Assembly (NCBI GenBank): GCA_001789205.1
Contig: MFYT01000073.1
Location: 1-64,000 of the forward strand
Length of the DNA: 64,000 nt
Reading direction: 5' to 3'
Source: Candidatus Raymondbacteria bacterium RIFOXYA2_FULL_49_16
GTDB taxonomy: Bacteria; Fibrobacterota; OXYB2-FULL-49-7; XYB2-FULL-49-35
In this document: one piece after another, positions 34,014 through 42,866 of the stretch
How positions within the stretch are numbered: position 1 is the first letter of the stretch
How the letters are laid out: each line of letters opens with the position of its first letter
The notes under the pieces: model-generated
What the model saw: the letters and a program-made list of their open reading frames with translations, nothing else
What the model was told of the DNA's origin: nothing
Database searches by the model: none
Position numbers and translations under genes: made by a program

Positions 34014-35504
34014 ATGGCCAATTCCACGACTATAGATATCAAACCAAAACGATCGGTCAGCGTCTTTCTCTGGGCCATGGCCCTGTTTGTGGCCATATCA
34101 CGCTTTGTAACATGCAGTCCCTTTCTTCCCTCTGCCGAAAGCGTGAACTTCGCTTTTGCTCTCAGACACTTTGATCTTGCAGCCTATCAGCCGCCGCCTC
34201 CTGGAAACCCGGTCTATTTTTTCTTCACCTGGGTGTGCAGCGCAGCCGGACTGTCCGAGGTCATGGCCCTGGTGGCGCCGGGCATTCTTTCCAGCGCCCT
34301 TGCCGTGTTTCCACTCTATTATCTTGCGCGCCGCCTTTTCGGAATAGGTGCGGCCGCGGGGGCTGTTGTTCTTTACGCGGTAAACCCGGCAGTCTGGATG
34401 GCCGCGCTTAAACCCCTGCCGTATGCCCTGCTGCTTTTCCCCTTCTTTTTTAGCCTCAGGATGGTGCTCCGCAACCTGCTTTTGCCAACCTATCTCAGGA
34501 AGCAGACGCGTTTTCTGGGACTCTACGCGGGCGCCATCTGCATGGGCCTGATGCTGGGCATTGCGGCGCACACGGCCATATTTTTTATCTCCCTGTTCTG
34601 CGTTTCGATCTATGGCCTGGTGAAACTGAAGCGTTCCAAGATACTTTTTGAAATGGCAAACGGGATCATTGCGGGCATCGGGATCTGGGCAATACCATAT
34701 CTGGTCAATGTTTCAGTCGCGGACCTTCTGGGTCATGTCACTGGTCTGGTTTCCAGCCCCTATGTTGCCCGTATTTCCACGGCCGAAGCGGGCATTGGCC
34801 AGCGGGCATGGTTTGTGGTCTGGAACCTCTGTACAAACGGTTTTGCCGGAATGGGACTGCGCCACAAGGCGTTCTACGCCCTTCCTCTGGCCGTTCTGGC
34901 CGCGGGACTGGGTTGGTATCTTGTCCGGTTCAGGCTGCGTTTGAAATATTTTTATTTACCGGTTTTTTTTGTACCCTATCTTGCCTGGGTCTTTTTCTTT
35001 GGCAATCTTTTTGCCACAACAGGAGCGCTCTTGCTGGTGCCGGGCTGTATTGTCCTGATTTCAGCTGGACTCGACATGATGCACCGGCCGCGAGTATATC
35101 GGATCGCGATCGCCCTTCTTGCGTGCTGGTGCGCCGCGGTTTCGATCACGCGCGTGCGTGAATACAAACGGAGCGTCTCGCCCTCGCTGGCTGTGTGCAG
35201 GGCAGTAGTCGTGCATCCAGACGACCGCTTTTGTTTTTTCGGAGGCGCTTCCTTCAGACTGTTCCAGTACTATTTTCCCGACTGCAAGGGCTATGGCATT
35301 GCAGCCGCGGATGAATTGACAAAGCCCCTGTATAGAAGGTTGGTGAAAAACCGGACCGTGTATATAACCTCGGAAATTCCCGGCGTGGCAGGTGACGCGC
35401 GCTTTGAGAAAGTCGCCGGGTTTTCCGGAAACAGCTATTTGTACGGTGCCACGAACGCTATTGATCTCTATCGGATGCGTGCGGACAGCGCCGTGGCCCC
35501 TTGA
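34014..35504 (+). CDS. Multi-spanning glycosyltransferase-like membrane protein (GT39/PMT-like)
   Basis: 496 residues with about 10-12 hydrophobic segments. The N-terminal loop FLPSAESVNFAFALRHFDLA, followed by PPPPGNPVYFFFTW, matches the first periplasmic loop of PMT_2/ArnT-like enzymes, where an acidic residue (here Glu or Asp of this loop) is catalytic. These use polyprenyl-phosphate sugars to glycosylate lipids or proteins. The C-terminal ~130 residues (VHPDDRFCFFGGASFRL...) form a soluble domain. Its stop abuts the stop of the convergent DUF4416 gene with no gap. Donor and acceptor unknown. Confidence 0.7.
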   Translation: MANSTTIDIKPKRSVSVFLWAMALFVAISRFVTCSPFLPSAESVNFAFALRHFDLAAYQPPPPGNPVYFFFTWVCSAAGLSEVMALVAPGILSSALAVFPLYYLARRLFGIGAAAGAVVLYAVNPAVWMAALKPLPYALLLFPFFFSLRMVLRNLLLPTYLRKQTRFLGLYAGAICMGLMLGIAAHTAIFFISLFCVSIYGLVKLKRSKILFEMANGIIAGIGIWAIPYLVNVSVADLLGHVTGLVSSPYVARISTAEAGIGQRAWFVVWNLCTNGFAGMGLRHKAFYALPLAVLAAGLGWYLVRFRLRLKYFYLPVFFVPYLAWVFFFGNLFATTGALLLVPGCIVLISAGLDMMHRPRVYRIAIALLACWCAAVSITRVREYKRSVSPSLAVCRAVVVHPDDRFCFFGGASFRLFQYYFPDCKGYGIAAADELTKPLYRRLVKNRTVYITSEIPGVAGDARFEKVAGFSGNSYLYGATNAIDLYRMRADSAVAP

Positions 35505-36053
35505 TCAGCGCAAGACAGCGAGTTGTTTTTTGTATATGGCCCGTATCTGCAGGAAGATGTTTTTGTACGCCGCGCTTTGGTAGTCCCTGTAGGTCCAGGG
35601 AAAATCGACATACCCCCCCCGTTCATAGTAGAGCGTCACCTCGGCGAAGATGCCCTGCCCCAGGTATATCCTGAAGAAGTTGTCTTTTGTTGAAGCCAGG
35701 AAGAGCTGGCCCAGGGTCAGGTACCCGGGGTCGAGGTTTACCGTGCGGTTGCCCTGGACCGCACATTGCAGCTCAATGGCGCACGTTGCGTGTTTTATCC
35801 CGGGAAGCGTTGTACGGTCAACCAGCCGCTCAAACGACACAAAATGCCTGGTAAGTCCTGCGCCCATCTCCTCGTTGTAGTAATCCGTGAACGCATTGAA
35901 ATCCATGCCTTCGCTCGCAAAGTCTACGGGGCCGTAGAGAGCGGCCAGTTTTTCCAAAACAGCGCCAAGGACCTGCTGCTTCGATAGGATGACGCCGCAC
36001 ACCAGTTTCGCGAGCTGCATTTCTGCGAAACGCTTCATGCCTGCAAAATACAT
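35505..36053 (-). CDS. DUF4416 family protein
   Basis: 182 residues. Matches DUF4416 across its length: KLVCGVILSKQQVLGAVLEK, LYGPVDFASEGMDFNAFTDY, YNEEMGAGLTRHFVSFERLV, KHATCAIELQCAVQGNRTVN, LDPGYLTLGQLFLASTKDNF and YFERGGYVDFPWTYRDYQS-like end (here YYERGGYVDFPWTYRDYQSA). The family is restricted to certain deep-branching and FCB/delta-type bacteria and has no assigned function. The start may be 36053 or 36038; neither has a clear ribosome site. Gene ends exactly where the convergent membrane protein ends. Confidence 0.85.
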   Translation of the reverse strand: MYFAGMKRFAEMQLAKLVCGVILSKQQVLGAVLEKLAALYGPVDFASEGMDFNAFTDYYNEEMGAGLTRHFVSFERLVDRTTLPGIKHATCAIELQCAVQGNRTVNLDPGYLTLGQLFLASTKDNFFRIYLGQGIFAEVTLYYERGGYVDFPWTYRDYQSAAYKNIFLQIRAIYKKQLAVLR

Positions 36054-36114
36054 ATATTTCCAAGGAGAAATCGATTGTCACTCTTACGGGGAGTTTGTTA
36101 TTTTTCACAGCACA

Positions 36115-36831
36115 ATGGTTCGCCTGCTTCTCATCTGTTTTTACATTGCCGCCTGCGGGGCTGATCTGCCGTATCTGAAGAAACGGACATACACCTATTC
36201 GATATATGTTGCCGGAGAGCAATGCGGGTTCTCACGGTTCAGGATCGCTGACACGGTGGCGGCAAAGCGGACTGCTCTTGCTGTCACGGAAACGGTCTAT
36301 GTAAAGAACGCAAGCATGGAAGTCTCGTCCCGTACAACAGTGGTCTACTCCCTTTCCGGCGCACCACTGTATTATTCAGGGAAATCCCGCTTCACTGTTG
36401 CCGCTGACAGCGCAATGAATGGGTTCTATCAGGTATCCATTGCGTTCATCGACAGCGGCGCGAATGTCGAGGTCCTCAAGGACGGAAAGCCATTTCGGAA
36501 GATGGGCGTGCCTCTGCAGCATGGCCCTTTCCATGTCATCGAAGGAAATCACCTTGGGCAGTTTGCCCTGGCTGTTTTTTTCACGAACGACTTGCTTGTC
36601 TCTTCCGTGGAGCGGCAGGTGTTCCATGTGGGTTCGTATAAAACCATTTCCCTTGAACTGCGCATGGTCAGATACGCGGAACTCAAGACAAATACCCGGC
36701 TTGTACCCTGCAGGCGCGTGGATTATTTTCTTGGCGGAAAAGAGGCCGGGACACTTTGGATATCAGAGGCCGGTATGCTGCTGCGCGACGAGGAGCGCAA
36801 TGGCGGTGTGGTCATAGACCTGGAGGACTGA
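36115..36831 (+). CDS. Secreted protein of unknown function, DUF3108-like
   Basis: 238 residues from ATG 36115 with signal peptide MVRLLLICFYIAACGA; a reading that starts at 35989 would overlap the divergent gene and lacks a signal. The mature part is a beta-rich, barrel-like domain (YTYSIYVAGEQCGFSRFRI, VVYSLSGAPLYYSGKSRF, RRVDYFLGGKEAGTLWISE, GMLLRDEE) in the style of DUF3108/LolA-like periplasmic proteins. It is 6 bp upstream of the M20 peptidase gene, so the two are co-transcribed. Confidence 0.62.
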   Translation: MVRLLLICFYIAACGADLPYLKKRTYTYSIYVAGEQCGFSRFRIADTVAAKRTALAVTETVYVKNASMEVSSRTTVVYSLSGAPLYYSGKSRFTVAADSAMNGFYQVSIAFIDSGANVEVLKDGKPFRKMGVPLQHGPFHVIEGNHLGQFALAVFFTNDLLVSSVERQVFHVGSYKTISLELRMVRYAELKTNTRLVPCRRVDYFLGGKEAGTLWISEAGMLLRDEERNGGVVIDLED

Positions 36832-36837
36832 AAGAAA

Positions 36838-37905
36838 ATGAAAACAACAGATTTGATAAAACAGATGGTGCGGATTCCAAGCGTTTCGAGCGATAAAAAT
36901 CGCGTTAACGAGTGCGCAGCGTTTATCACCCGGTACCTGAGAAAGAAGCGATTGCATGTGGCCATGGAACGCACCAATGGGTATACGGTCGTTTTTGCCT
37001 CAAATACCGGTTCGCGCCAGTGTGATATTCTCTTCAACGCCCACATCGATGTGGTTCCGGGGGAGCGGACACAGTTCGCAGTGCGCGAAACCCGGGGGAA
37101 ACTGACAGGCAGGGGCGTGCTCGATTGCAAGGGCCATGTTGCTGTGGTCATGAATCTCCTTGCCCGGGCGCGGGCCTCAGTTTCCGTAGGCGCCATTTTT
37201 ACCTGCGACGAAGAGATTGGCGGACTCACCACAAAATATATGGTGGGCAAGGGATATGGCGGTAAACTGGTCATTGTGTTGGACGGTAATATGGACCGGG
37301 TGACCATTGCGCAAAAAGGAATTCTCTCACTCAAGCTTATTGCCCGGGGTATGGCTTGCCATTCCTCGGCGCCTTGGCGTGGACAGAACGCCATAGACAA
37401 TCTCATCACCGGCTATCTGAAGGTGAAGAAACTGTTTCCAATGGTTAACGAAAAGAGGTCCTGGCGCAATACGCTGGCCGCCACTATTGTTTCCGGCGGT
37501 TCTGTGGCAAACCAGGTCCCTGACAGGGCTGAAATGGTCCTGAATGCGCGGTTTACGGAGAAGACGCGACCCCAGGAACTGCTGCGGAAAATACGCGCGG
37601 TGTCTGGACTGCGGGTCCAGCGCATTATGGTGTCGCCATTTTTCTATGTCCAAGAGAACAACCCCCTTGTCCGCCATTTCTTATCGAGTATGAAACAGCG
37701 GCTCAATCCTGGCATCCGCATTGGCCGCATGAATGGAGCGACCGATGCGCGCCACTTTTCCGGAGCTGCCAAGGCCATTGTCATTACAGGGCTCAAGGGC
37801 GGCGGCGCCCATTCAGACCACGAATGGCTCCTCATTCGTTCCGTGGACCGGCTTGAAAATGCATTGTATGAATTTATTACCTCTGACTGGAACAACCGGC
37901 CCTAG
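36838..37905 (+). CDS. M20-family metallopeptidase/deacylase (ArgE/DapE/CPG2 type)
   Basis: 355 residues. Dinuclear-zinc ligands and catalytic residues are visible: His69 and Asp71 (NAHIDVVPG), Asp96 (GRGVLDCKGH), Glu125-Glu126 (TCDEEIGG), Asp149 (LDGN) and the late His of GAHSDHEWLL. The lid/dimerisation domain lies in the middle (GMACHSSAPWRGQNAIDNL). The family cleaves N-acyl amino acids, succinyl-diaminopimelate or dipeptides; the substrate cannot be told from sequence. No export signal, so cytoplasmic. Its end overlaps the next gene by 38 bp. Confidence 0.88.
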   Translation: MKTTDLIKQMVRIPSVSSDKNRVNECAAFITRYLRKKRLHVAMERTNGYTVVFASNTGSRQCDILFNAHIDVVPGERTQFAVRETRGKLTGRGVLDCKGHVAVVMNLLARARASVSVGAIFTCDEEIGGLTTKYMVGKGYGGKLVIVLDGNMDRVTIAQKGILSLKLIARGMACHSSAPWRGQNAIDNLITGYLKVKKLFPMVNEKRSWRNTLAATIVSGGSVANQVPDRAEMVLNARFTEKTRPQELLRKIRAVSGLRVQRIMVSPFFYVQENNPLVRHFLSSMKQRLNPGIRIGRMNGATDARHFSGAAKAIVITGLKGGGAHSDHEWLLIRSVDRLENALYEFITSDWNNRP

Positions 37906-38692
37906 GAAGGTCCTGTTCATCCATCGCGGGGCATTGGGCGATTTTGTCCTGGCCTTTCCCCTGCTTGAATCCCTGAAACAGGTGGGTTGTTCTATAACCA
38001 TATGTTCGCACGAAAGTCACGGTGAACTTGCGCGTGCGCTAGGGCTTTGTGAAACGTGGTTTGGCTGCGAAACGGGCAAGGGAAGCAGCATGCTTTTGGG
38101 TAATAGTGAATCGCTGGCGCTCTGTCTCAAGGGGGTTGATTGTATCATTGCGGCAGTGGCTGACCCTGGCAATTCGTTCAGGCTTTTTCTTAAAAGCCAT
38201 GCTGCGGTTCCCAGCTTTGTTTTTTTTCCCAGACCCGGTGGGTCTGACCGCATACACGCGGCTGACTATTTTTTCCTCCAATTGGAAAAACTAAATCTTG
38301 CGGTCCCCGGATTCAGGGACCTCTGGCAGGGAGGGGAGAAAATAGTGATCCATCCAGGAAGCGGCAGTAAAAAAAAGAACTGGGCTTTGAACAATTTTAT
38401 CGGTCTCTATGAAAAACTTGGTTCGGAAAAGTGCCTCTATTTACTGGGTCCGGTTGAGATAGAACAGGGGATGAACCCAGCCGGTGCAACAGTAAAGCCG
38501 CAATCTCTCACGGATTTGGCGGATGTTCTCATACATTCGCGCGGTCTTGTTTCAAACGATTCGGGCGTGGCCCACCTTGCAGGATATCTGGGGGTTCCGG
38601 TCATGGCGATTTTTCAGGCAACGGATCCGGCTGTCTGGGCTCCGCGGGGAAAGAGGGTAACAGTGGTTGACCTCACCCCCGAGAGAATTTAA
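37868..38692 (+). CDS. Glycosyltransferase family 9 (heptosyltransferase-like)
   Basis: 274 residues from ATG 37868 inside the end of the M20 gene. GT-B fold: N-terminal VLFIHRGALGDFVLAFPLLE, linker VIHPGSGSKKKNWALNNFI and C-terminal SNDSGVAHLAGYLGVPVMAIF, then the donor-binding DPAVWAPRG. GT9 enzymes add ADP-heptose to the LPS inner core, fitting the LPS-transport genes at 58560-61048. It is shorter than WaaC/WaaF (~330-350 aa), mostly through a compact N-terminal half. Exact sugar unknown. Confidence 0.85.
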   Translation: MNLLPLTGTTGPRKVLFIHRGALGDFVLAFPLLESLKQVGCSITICSHESHGELARALGLCETWFGCETGKGSSMLLGNSESLALCLKGVDCIIAAVADPGNSFRLFLKSHAAVPSFVFFPRPGGSDRIHAADYFFLQLEKLNLAVPGFRDLWQGGEKIVIHPGSGSKKKNWALNNFIGLYEKLGSEKCLYLLGPVEIEQGMNPAGATVKPQSLTDLADVLIHSRGLVSNDSGVAHLAGYLGVPVMAIFQATDPAVWAPRGKRVTVVDLTPERI

Positions 38693-38875
38693 TGTTGCAT
38701 ATTTTTCCGTACCACAAGGTTCAAACCAGCTGTACGGACAAGTACATCGAGCTATTGATGGTTCAGACCATGTTTTTGTAATCCATTGGTTTAAAATGAT
38801 ATGCTTCTTTGGTTCTGATTTTGCATTCCACCGAAAGTGAGAAGAGAATAGAGAAATAAAAAGAGGAGGATCCAG

Positions 38876-39670
38876 ATGAAAGTTTCAAAGTCGCTGATCT
38901 CAGTTACCTGCAGCCTTGCCTGTCTTGCGCTTCTTGTTGGCTGCAATAAAAACCCCACAAACGACAACTGGGCCGATGCGCTTGACGGCAGCGCTTCTCT
39001 CATGGCCACTGAACTGGGGAGTATGAACGCGGCCGCTTTCGAGACGGTGGATGCTGCTGGTTTTGCAAAATCATTCGTTACTGCTGAAACAGTCAGCATC
39101 GATATTATTATAAATCGCCATTGGGACGCACAGAACGGGGCTCTGGTGCGCACTGCCACAGCCTCCAACAGCTATGGCGGATCGCGTACCCGTTGCGATA
39201 CGATCTCTTTCTATGCGAACGGAAACAGGATCATGGATTCGGCTTCCGTGTCATTCGCAACCATAGATTCTATCTATCATGTCCGTCACGTAATCCGTGT
39301 CCGGGCAAATGGTGTTGAGGACGAGATCAATGCGGCAATGGGCGTTTCTATTATCAGGAATGGCGGCGACACGCTCGCCATCCGCAACGGGCTGGTCCAG
39401 GGATCGTGGGACGGCACTGCCATTGGCGGCGCCATCCGCAACCGTACCCGAGAAGTAAATAATCTCACCTGGAGGCGTGAAGGCGGCCGCTGGGGCGTGT
39501 TCCCTGAATTGGGTACTATTGACATAGACCGGCCCCTGCGTACCATTCACATCGAGTTTTCCGCAAGCGGCGATACACATACCGCCACCGCAACGGTCAC
39601 GCGCAAACGCGATGATGAGACGAAGACCATTATCGTGAATCTGACAACAGGACAAGAGAGCGAAGGATAA
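38876..39670 (+). CDS. Lipoprotein of unknown function
   Basis: 264 residues from ATG 38876 with GAGGAGG upstream. Lipobox at LALLVGC (Cys23). The mature chain is largely beta (ALVRTATASNSYGGSRTRCD, TISFYANGNRIMDSASVSF, IHIEFSASGDTHTATATVTR) with repeated short strands, as in small beta-sandwich lipoproteins; no family recognised. It stands alone: 183 bp after the GT9 gene and followed by a good terminator at 39694-39733. The 183-bp gap before it holds no recognised feature except a weak inverted repeat around 38707-38738. Confidence 0.68.
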   Translation: MKVSKSLISVTCSLACLALLVGCNKNPTNDNWADALDGSASLMATELGSMNAAAFETVDAAGFAKSFVTAETVSIDIIINRHWDAQNGALVRTATASNSYGGSRTRCDTISFYANGNRIMDSASVSFATIDSIYHVRHVIRVRANGVEDEINAAMGVSIIRNGGDTLAIRNGLVQGSWDGTAIGGAIRNRTREVNNLTWRREGGRWGVFPELGTIDIDRPLRTIHIEFSASGDTHTATATVTRKRDDETKTIIVNLTTGQESEG

Positions 39671-39693
39671 TGTAGCCGGGCAAAGAATACAAA

Positions 39694-39733
39694 GGCCCCT
39701 GGTGCGGTGTGCGCCAGGGGCCTCGTGTTTTTT
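39694..39733 (+). terminator. Intrinsic terminator
   Basis: GGCCCCTGG (39694-39702) pairs with CCAGGGGCC (39714-39722), and the stem extends inward through GTGC/GCGC-type pairs; TCGTGTTTTTT follows. It ends the lipoprotein gene and lies in the gap before the convergent FecR-porin gene. Confidence 0.85.
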
Positions 39734-39746
39734 GCAGAGAGTTTTT

Positions 39747-42155
39747 TTAGAATTTAATCACAGTCTCAATGTTCAACCGCTTGGTGAGCGTCAGGTCATA
39801 GGGATCTGCCGTTGTTTCGTCCAGAACATAGGTATACTGGTTGTCCCAGTAGAGCACAATAGACGCGGCGATCTGGAATCCGATCTTGTATCCCATGAGC
39901 ACATAGGGCGTGGGTTCAAAAAAGCTGTCGTAGATGGGATCACCGCTGGTTGTGGCGTCGATTACCCAGGTACCTATGTTTTTCTTATAATAATAGGCTG
40001 CCACGTCCTCAACCTTCACCTTACGCAGGACAGTCCTGATGGTTTCGCCCACGGAGGCTGTGCCGTTTATGCTCTGATCGCTTGAGGGCAGACCCATAGA
40101 CGTGCTATGGTTGTCTGTGATGGTCATATACTGGTATCCGGCGCCGACATCAATAATGTTGGCAATATTGAGACCCGCGTGGGCAAAAACACCGTTCATT
40201 GAAGTGCTGTCGCGGCTGAGGAGCGAAATCTCCTTTGCCATCAGAGTCGAATCATTGATCTGCCTCATGCGGTCAAGTTCGTAGGTCTGGTCAAAATATT
40301 CACCCTGGAACATGTCGACAAAGTGGCGGTATTCCACATTGATTTTCAGGGGTCCAATGCCCATGCCAACACCGGGAAATGCCAGGCCCCAGCCGTGGAC
40401 TTTGATTGGATCGTACTGGGTTGAGTCATCGACCGTTGTGGCCCACTGGCCATAGGCGATGAGTGAAAGGAATTTCTTGTTGATTATAGGAAGCCCTATA
40501 TCAGCGCCTATAATTGAGAAGGGGTCGGTTCCTTCGGTGTATTGCCTCAACTGGTCGACTTTGTTCTGGTTTTTCGCCTGATCGTCGGCGATGAAAGTGC
40601 GCACTGCCTGTGCCAGGGCCGGATTGCTCATTGTATCACGGTCCGAGTAATCTGGCTTGACAATAGCCCAATCCTTATCAACAGGCTCTTTGTCCAACAG
40701 ATCTGGTACCTTGTCGTCGTCGCGGTCGCGGAGAGAAGCGCGCTGGTTTAGATCGGTTACGTAGGATGCGCCAACGGTCAGGTTGCTGATAATGGGCATG
40801 CCAAGAAAAGAGATGGGTTTTACCGAGAGCCGTGTTCCCACCAGGGCGCCCTTGTTCTGGAAATCCTGAAAATTGTTAACAACCGCCTGCACACCAATGC
40901 CAAGGGCTGAAATGTCGTTCAGTTCAAAATGAAGCCCCATTTTCCTGATTTCAGGATACTGGAGTGAATTTGCATACCCGGACATTATCATGCCATACCC
41001 CAGGCTAACACCATCCAACGAGCCAACCTTGATGTAGAGTTTTTCGCCCGGATGACCGAACCTGAGGTAATAGATTTTTCTTTGGAGAGAATTGAAGGTT
41101 TGAGTCGCATTGTCGAATTCCCAACCTGTTTTATCGAGTTCGCCCTTGTCGTTCAGAAAGAGTTCGATGTCGAGACAGATGCCGAATTTCCATATGGGAA
41201 TATCGGGCCGCAACGATATGCGCGTCCACTGCTGGTCGCCCATGGTGACCGAGCCCACGGAAAGGCCCCACGAGATCCCGCCTTTTTTTCCCGCAGGCTT
41301 GGGTTCTTCTTTCTTTTCCTCTTCTTTTCCTTGGGCTGCTTCGTCTCCCTTGCCAGCGGCTGTCTGGTCTGCGGCGCCTGCTTCGGGTGCTGCTTCAATA
41401 GGCTGCTCTAGTGGGCTGCCAGCCGCTGCCATAGATGCAGATGCTCCGCCCTCTCCTTCGCCTGGAGCTGCGGCGTCTGTGGCAGGAGCCTCTGGTTCAG
41501 CGGCCTGCGCGATTGGTTCCGAATATGCCTGGAACTGGGTTGCTCCCCATTCTTCCAGACGCTTGAGCGCGTCGGGTGAGAGTGCCGCCGGAGGGGTGGG
41601 TGCGGCATTGGCAAGTACCTTGGAAATCTCACCTGCTTTGACAAATATCTCTTCGCCCAGGGTGCCTTTGACCGCTATTTTGCCTTGTACCACGGCAAAA
41701 GAGGCTGCCGAACCTTCCTTGCATCCTACAGCAAAAGCAGTGCCGCGGATTGCGGCCGTTGCAGTGGGCGTATTGATGGTAAAGGCGTCTGCTCCAAGAA
41801 GCACGCTTTTGATAATAAAAAAGACGCTGCCGTTTTTCTGGGTCACGCTCTTTTTTCCCAGCAGTGCATCCAGTTCAAGAGTGGTCTCTTCCTTCAGCTT
41901 GAAAGTGATTCCGCCGTCAGAAGTTTTGAGTTCAGCTTCCGAGCCAACGGCTGTGCGCACAATGTCCTTTTCACTGAGCTTCATGTTTATTTTTATAGCT
42001 TCCCATTGTTCGCTGCCTGCCTTTTTAACTTCAACAGTACCGTTCATAAACGATACGATGAGGTCGTTGGCCGGTTGCTGGGCCGTTTCAGGTGTTGGTT
42101 GCTGCGCGAAAGACCAGGTGCATAAAAGGGCGATTACATAGATAGTACGGAACAT
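39747..42155 (-). CDS. FecR-domain / outer-membrane beta-barrel hybrid protein
   Basis: 802 residues from ATG 42155 (AAGGAGGAAGC upstream). Signal peptide MFRTIYVIALLCTWSFA; a FecR-like domain (~27-185: VSFMNGTVEVKKAGSEQWEA, GSEAELKTSDGGITFKLKE, TATAAIRGTAFAVGC); a low-complexity Ala/Glu/Pro-rich linker (~195-300); and a long C-terminal region of alternating strands (LSVGSVTMGDQQWTRISLRP, LYIKVGSLDGVSLGYGMIMS) ending in RLNIETVIKF, a typical barrel with terminal aromatic Phe. A thrombospondin-like acidic loop (DRDDDKVPDLLDKEPVDKD) lies at ~485-505. It is inferred to be a surface-anchored porin-like protein with a periplasmic FecR sensor or wall-interaction module. Confidence 0.75.
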   Translation of the reverse strand: MFRTIYVIALLCTWSFAQQPTPETAQQPANDLIVSFMNGTVEVKKAGSEQWEAIKINMKLSEKDIVRTAVGSEAELKTSDGGITFKLKEETTLELDALLGKKSVTQKNGSVFFIIKSVLLGADAFTINTPTATAAIRGTAFAVGCKEGSAASFAVVQGKIAVKGTLGEEIFVKAGEISKVLANAAPTPPAALSPDALKRLEEWGATQFQAYSEPIAQAAEPEAPATDAAAPGEGEGGASASMAAAGSPLEQPIEAAPEAGAADQTAAGKGDEAAQGKEEEKKEEPKPAGKKGGISWGLSVGSVTMGDQQWTRISLRPDIPIWKFGICLDIELFLNDKGELDKTGWEFDNATQTFNSLQRKIYYLRFGHPGEKLYIKVGSLDGVSLGYGMIMSGYANSLQYPEIRKMGLHFELNDISALGIGVQAVVNNFQDFQNKGALVGTRLSVKPISFLGMPIISNLTVGASYVTDLNQRASLRDRDDDKVPDLLDKEPVDKDWAIVKPDYSDRDTMSNPALAQAVRTFIADDQAKNQNKVDQLRQYTEGTDPFSIIGADIGLPIINKKFLSLIAYGQWATTVDDSTQYDPIKVHGWGLAFPGVGMGIGPLKINVEYRHFVDMFQGEYFDQTYELDRMRQINDSTLMAKEISLLSRDSTSMNGVFAHAGLNIANIIDVGAGYQYMTITDNHSTSMGLPSSDQSINGTASVGETIRTVLRKVKVEDVAAYYYKKNIGTWVIDATTSGDPIYDSFFEPTPYVLMGYKIGFQIAASIVLYWDNQYTYVLDETTADPYDLTLTKRLNIETVIKF

Positions 42156-42297
42156 GCTTCCTCCTTCAATAATTGGGTGTGGAATAAAGATACTTTCAGA
42201 GGGCGGCGATGTCAATGGCTGGGCGTTGATCACACCCTTTGAGAACTCCATAGAAGGGTGAGATCAGGGTATTTAAGATATGTTTTATATGCCGTCG

Positions 42298-42326
42298 GGT
42301 ATCGGCGAACAAACGATATATGTCAA
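42298..42326 (-). promoter_or_regulatory. Possible promoter of the FecR-porin gene
   Basis: Minus strand has TTGACA (42326-42321), a 17-bp spacer and a weak -10 (GATACC). It lies about 145 nt upstream of ATG 42155. The -35 is perfect, the -10 poor. Confidence 0.25.
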
Positions 42327-42368
42327 GTGGTCTCAAAACAGACCAAAAAGATTTTTTAATCTTGCCAA

Positions 42369-42378
42369 GGGGGGGGGG
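42369..42378 (+). repeat. G10 homopolymer tract
   Basis: Ten consecutive G residues in the 711-bp gap between the divergent genes starting at 42155 and 42867. Such tracts slip during replication and can cause phase variation. It is about 490 bp upstream of the tailspike-like gene and about 168 bp upstream of the glycosyltransferase remnant. Apart from this, the possible promoter and the remnant, nothing was recognised in the gap. Confidence 0.7.
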
Positions 42379-42545
42379 TGAGTATTTATTTATAAAAAAG
42401 TCAACAAAGACGTTTGCATGGCAGTGGTCTTAGGTCCATGGGGTCCCTGTCATGTTACGTGGAAACATTATGCTGTCCGGGCCGGGAAAGAGCATGGGAA
42501 ACTCTTTTTGAGGCCGGAGTGCGTTAAAAAATCTGGGAGAAAACC

Positions 42546-42839
42546 ATGGACCAGGATGTTATCACAGTCATATTCTGTCTTCCGGGAAGCTTGTTTTCCA
42601 ACAGGTTTCTTGAGAGTTGGTCAGAGCTTCTTTTTTTTGTCTCAGAAATAAAATCCGTCCAATTATCAGCTGCAAACAGTCGTGCAATATCTACTATGTA
42701 CGCAATTGGTTTTGTGATCTTTGTTCAGTCTGTCCTAACGACTTTATCAACCCATAAAAACCAAAAAAAGGAGGGCCATGAAGACATATTAACCGAATTT
42801 GTGTTATTTGATGGTAGAAGCGAAACGATTGCATATTAA
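42546..42839 (+). pseudogene. Truncated glycosyltransferase-like remnant
   Basis: 97 codons from ATG 42546 (GGGAGAAAACC upstream). The first ~45 residues (ITVIFCLPGSLFSNRFLESW, then SELLFFVSEI and NSRAISTMYA) resemble the N-terminus of small family-2-like glycosyltransferases found in phage and capsule loci (PGxxFSxxFLxxWxxLL). After that the sequence becomes unrelated and soon stops, so the donor- and metal-binding parts are missing. It ends 27 bp before the tailspike-like gene. The call rests on one motif and is tentative. Confidence 0.35.
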
Positions 42840-42866
42840 ACAATTATTTTAAGAAAGGGATTTATT

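Noticed and set aside
41110-42141. Long plus-strand open frame (343 codons) opposite the FecR-porin gene
   Set aside because: It is Ser/Ala/Pro-rich antisense of a low-complexity linker and FecR domain, with no ribosome site; the minus-strand gene has a signal peptide and clear domains.
42418-42651. 77-codon plus-strand frame after the G10 tract
   Set aside because: No motif, no ribosome site, and it overlaps the better-supported glycosyltransferase remnant in another frame.
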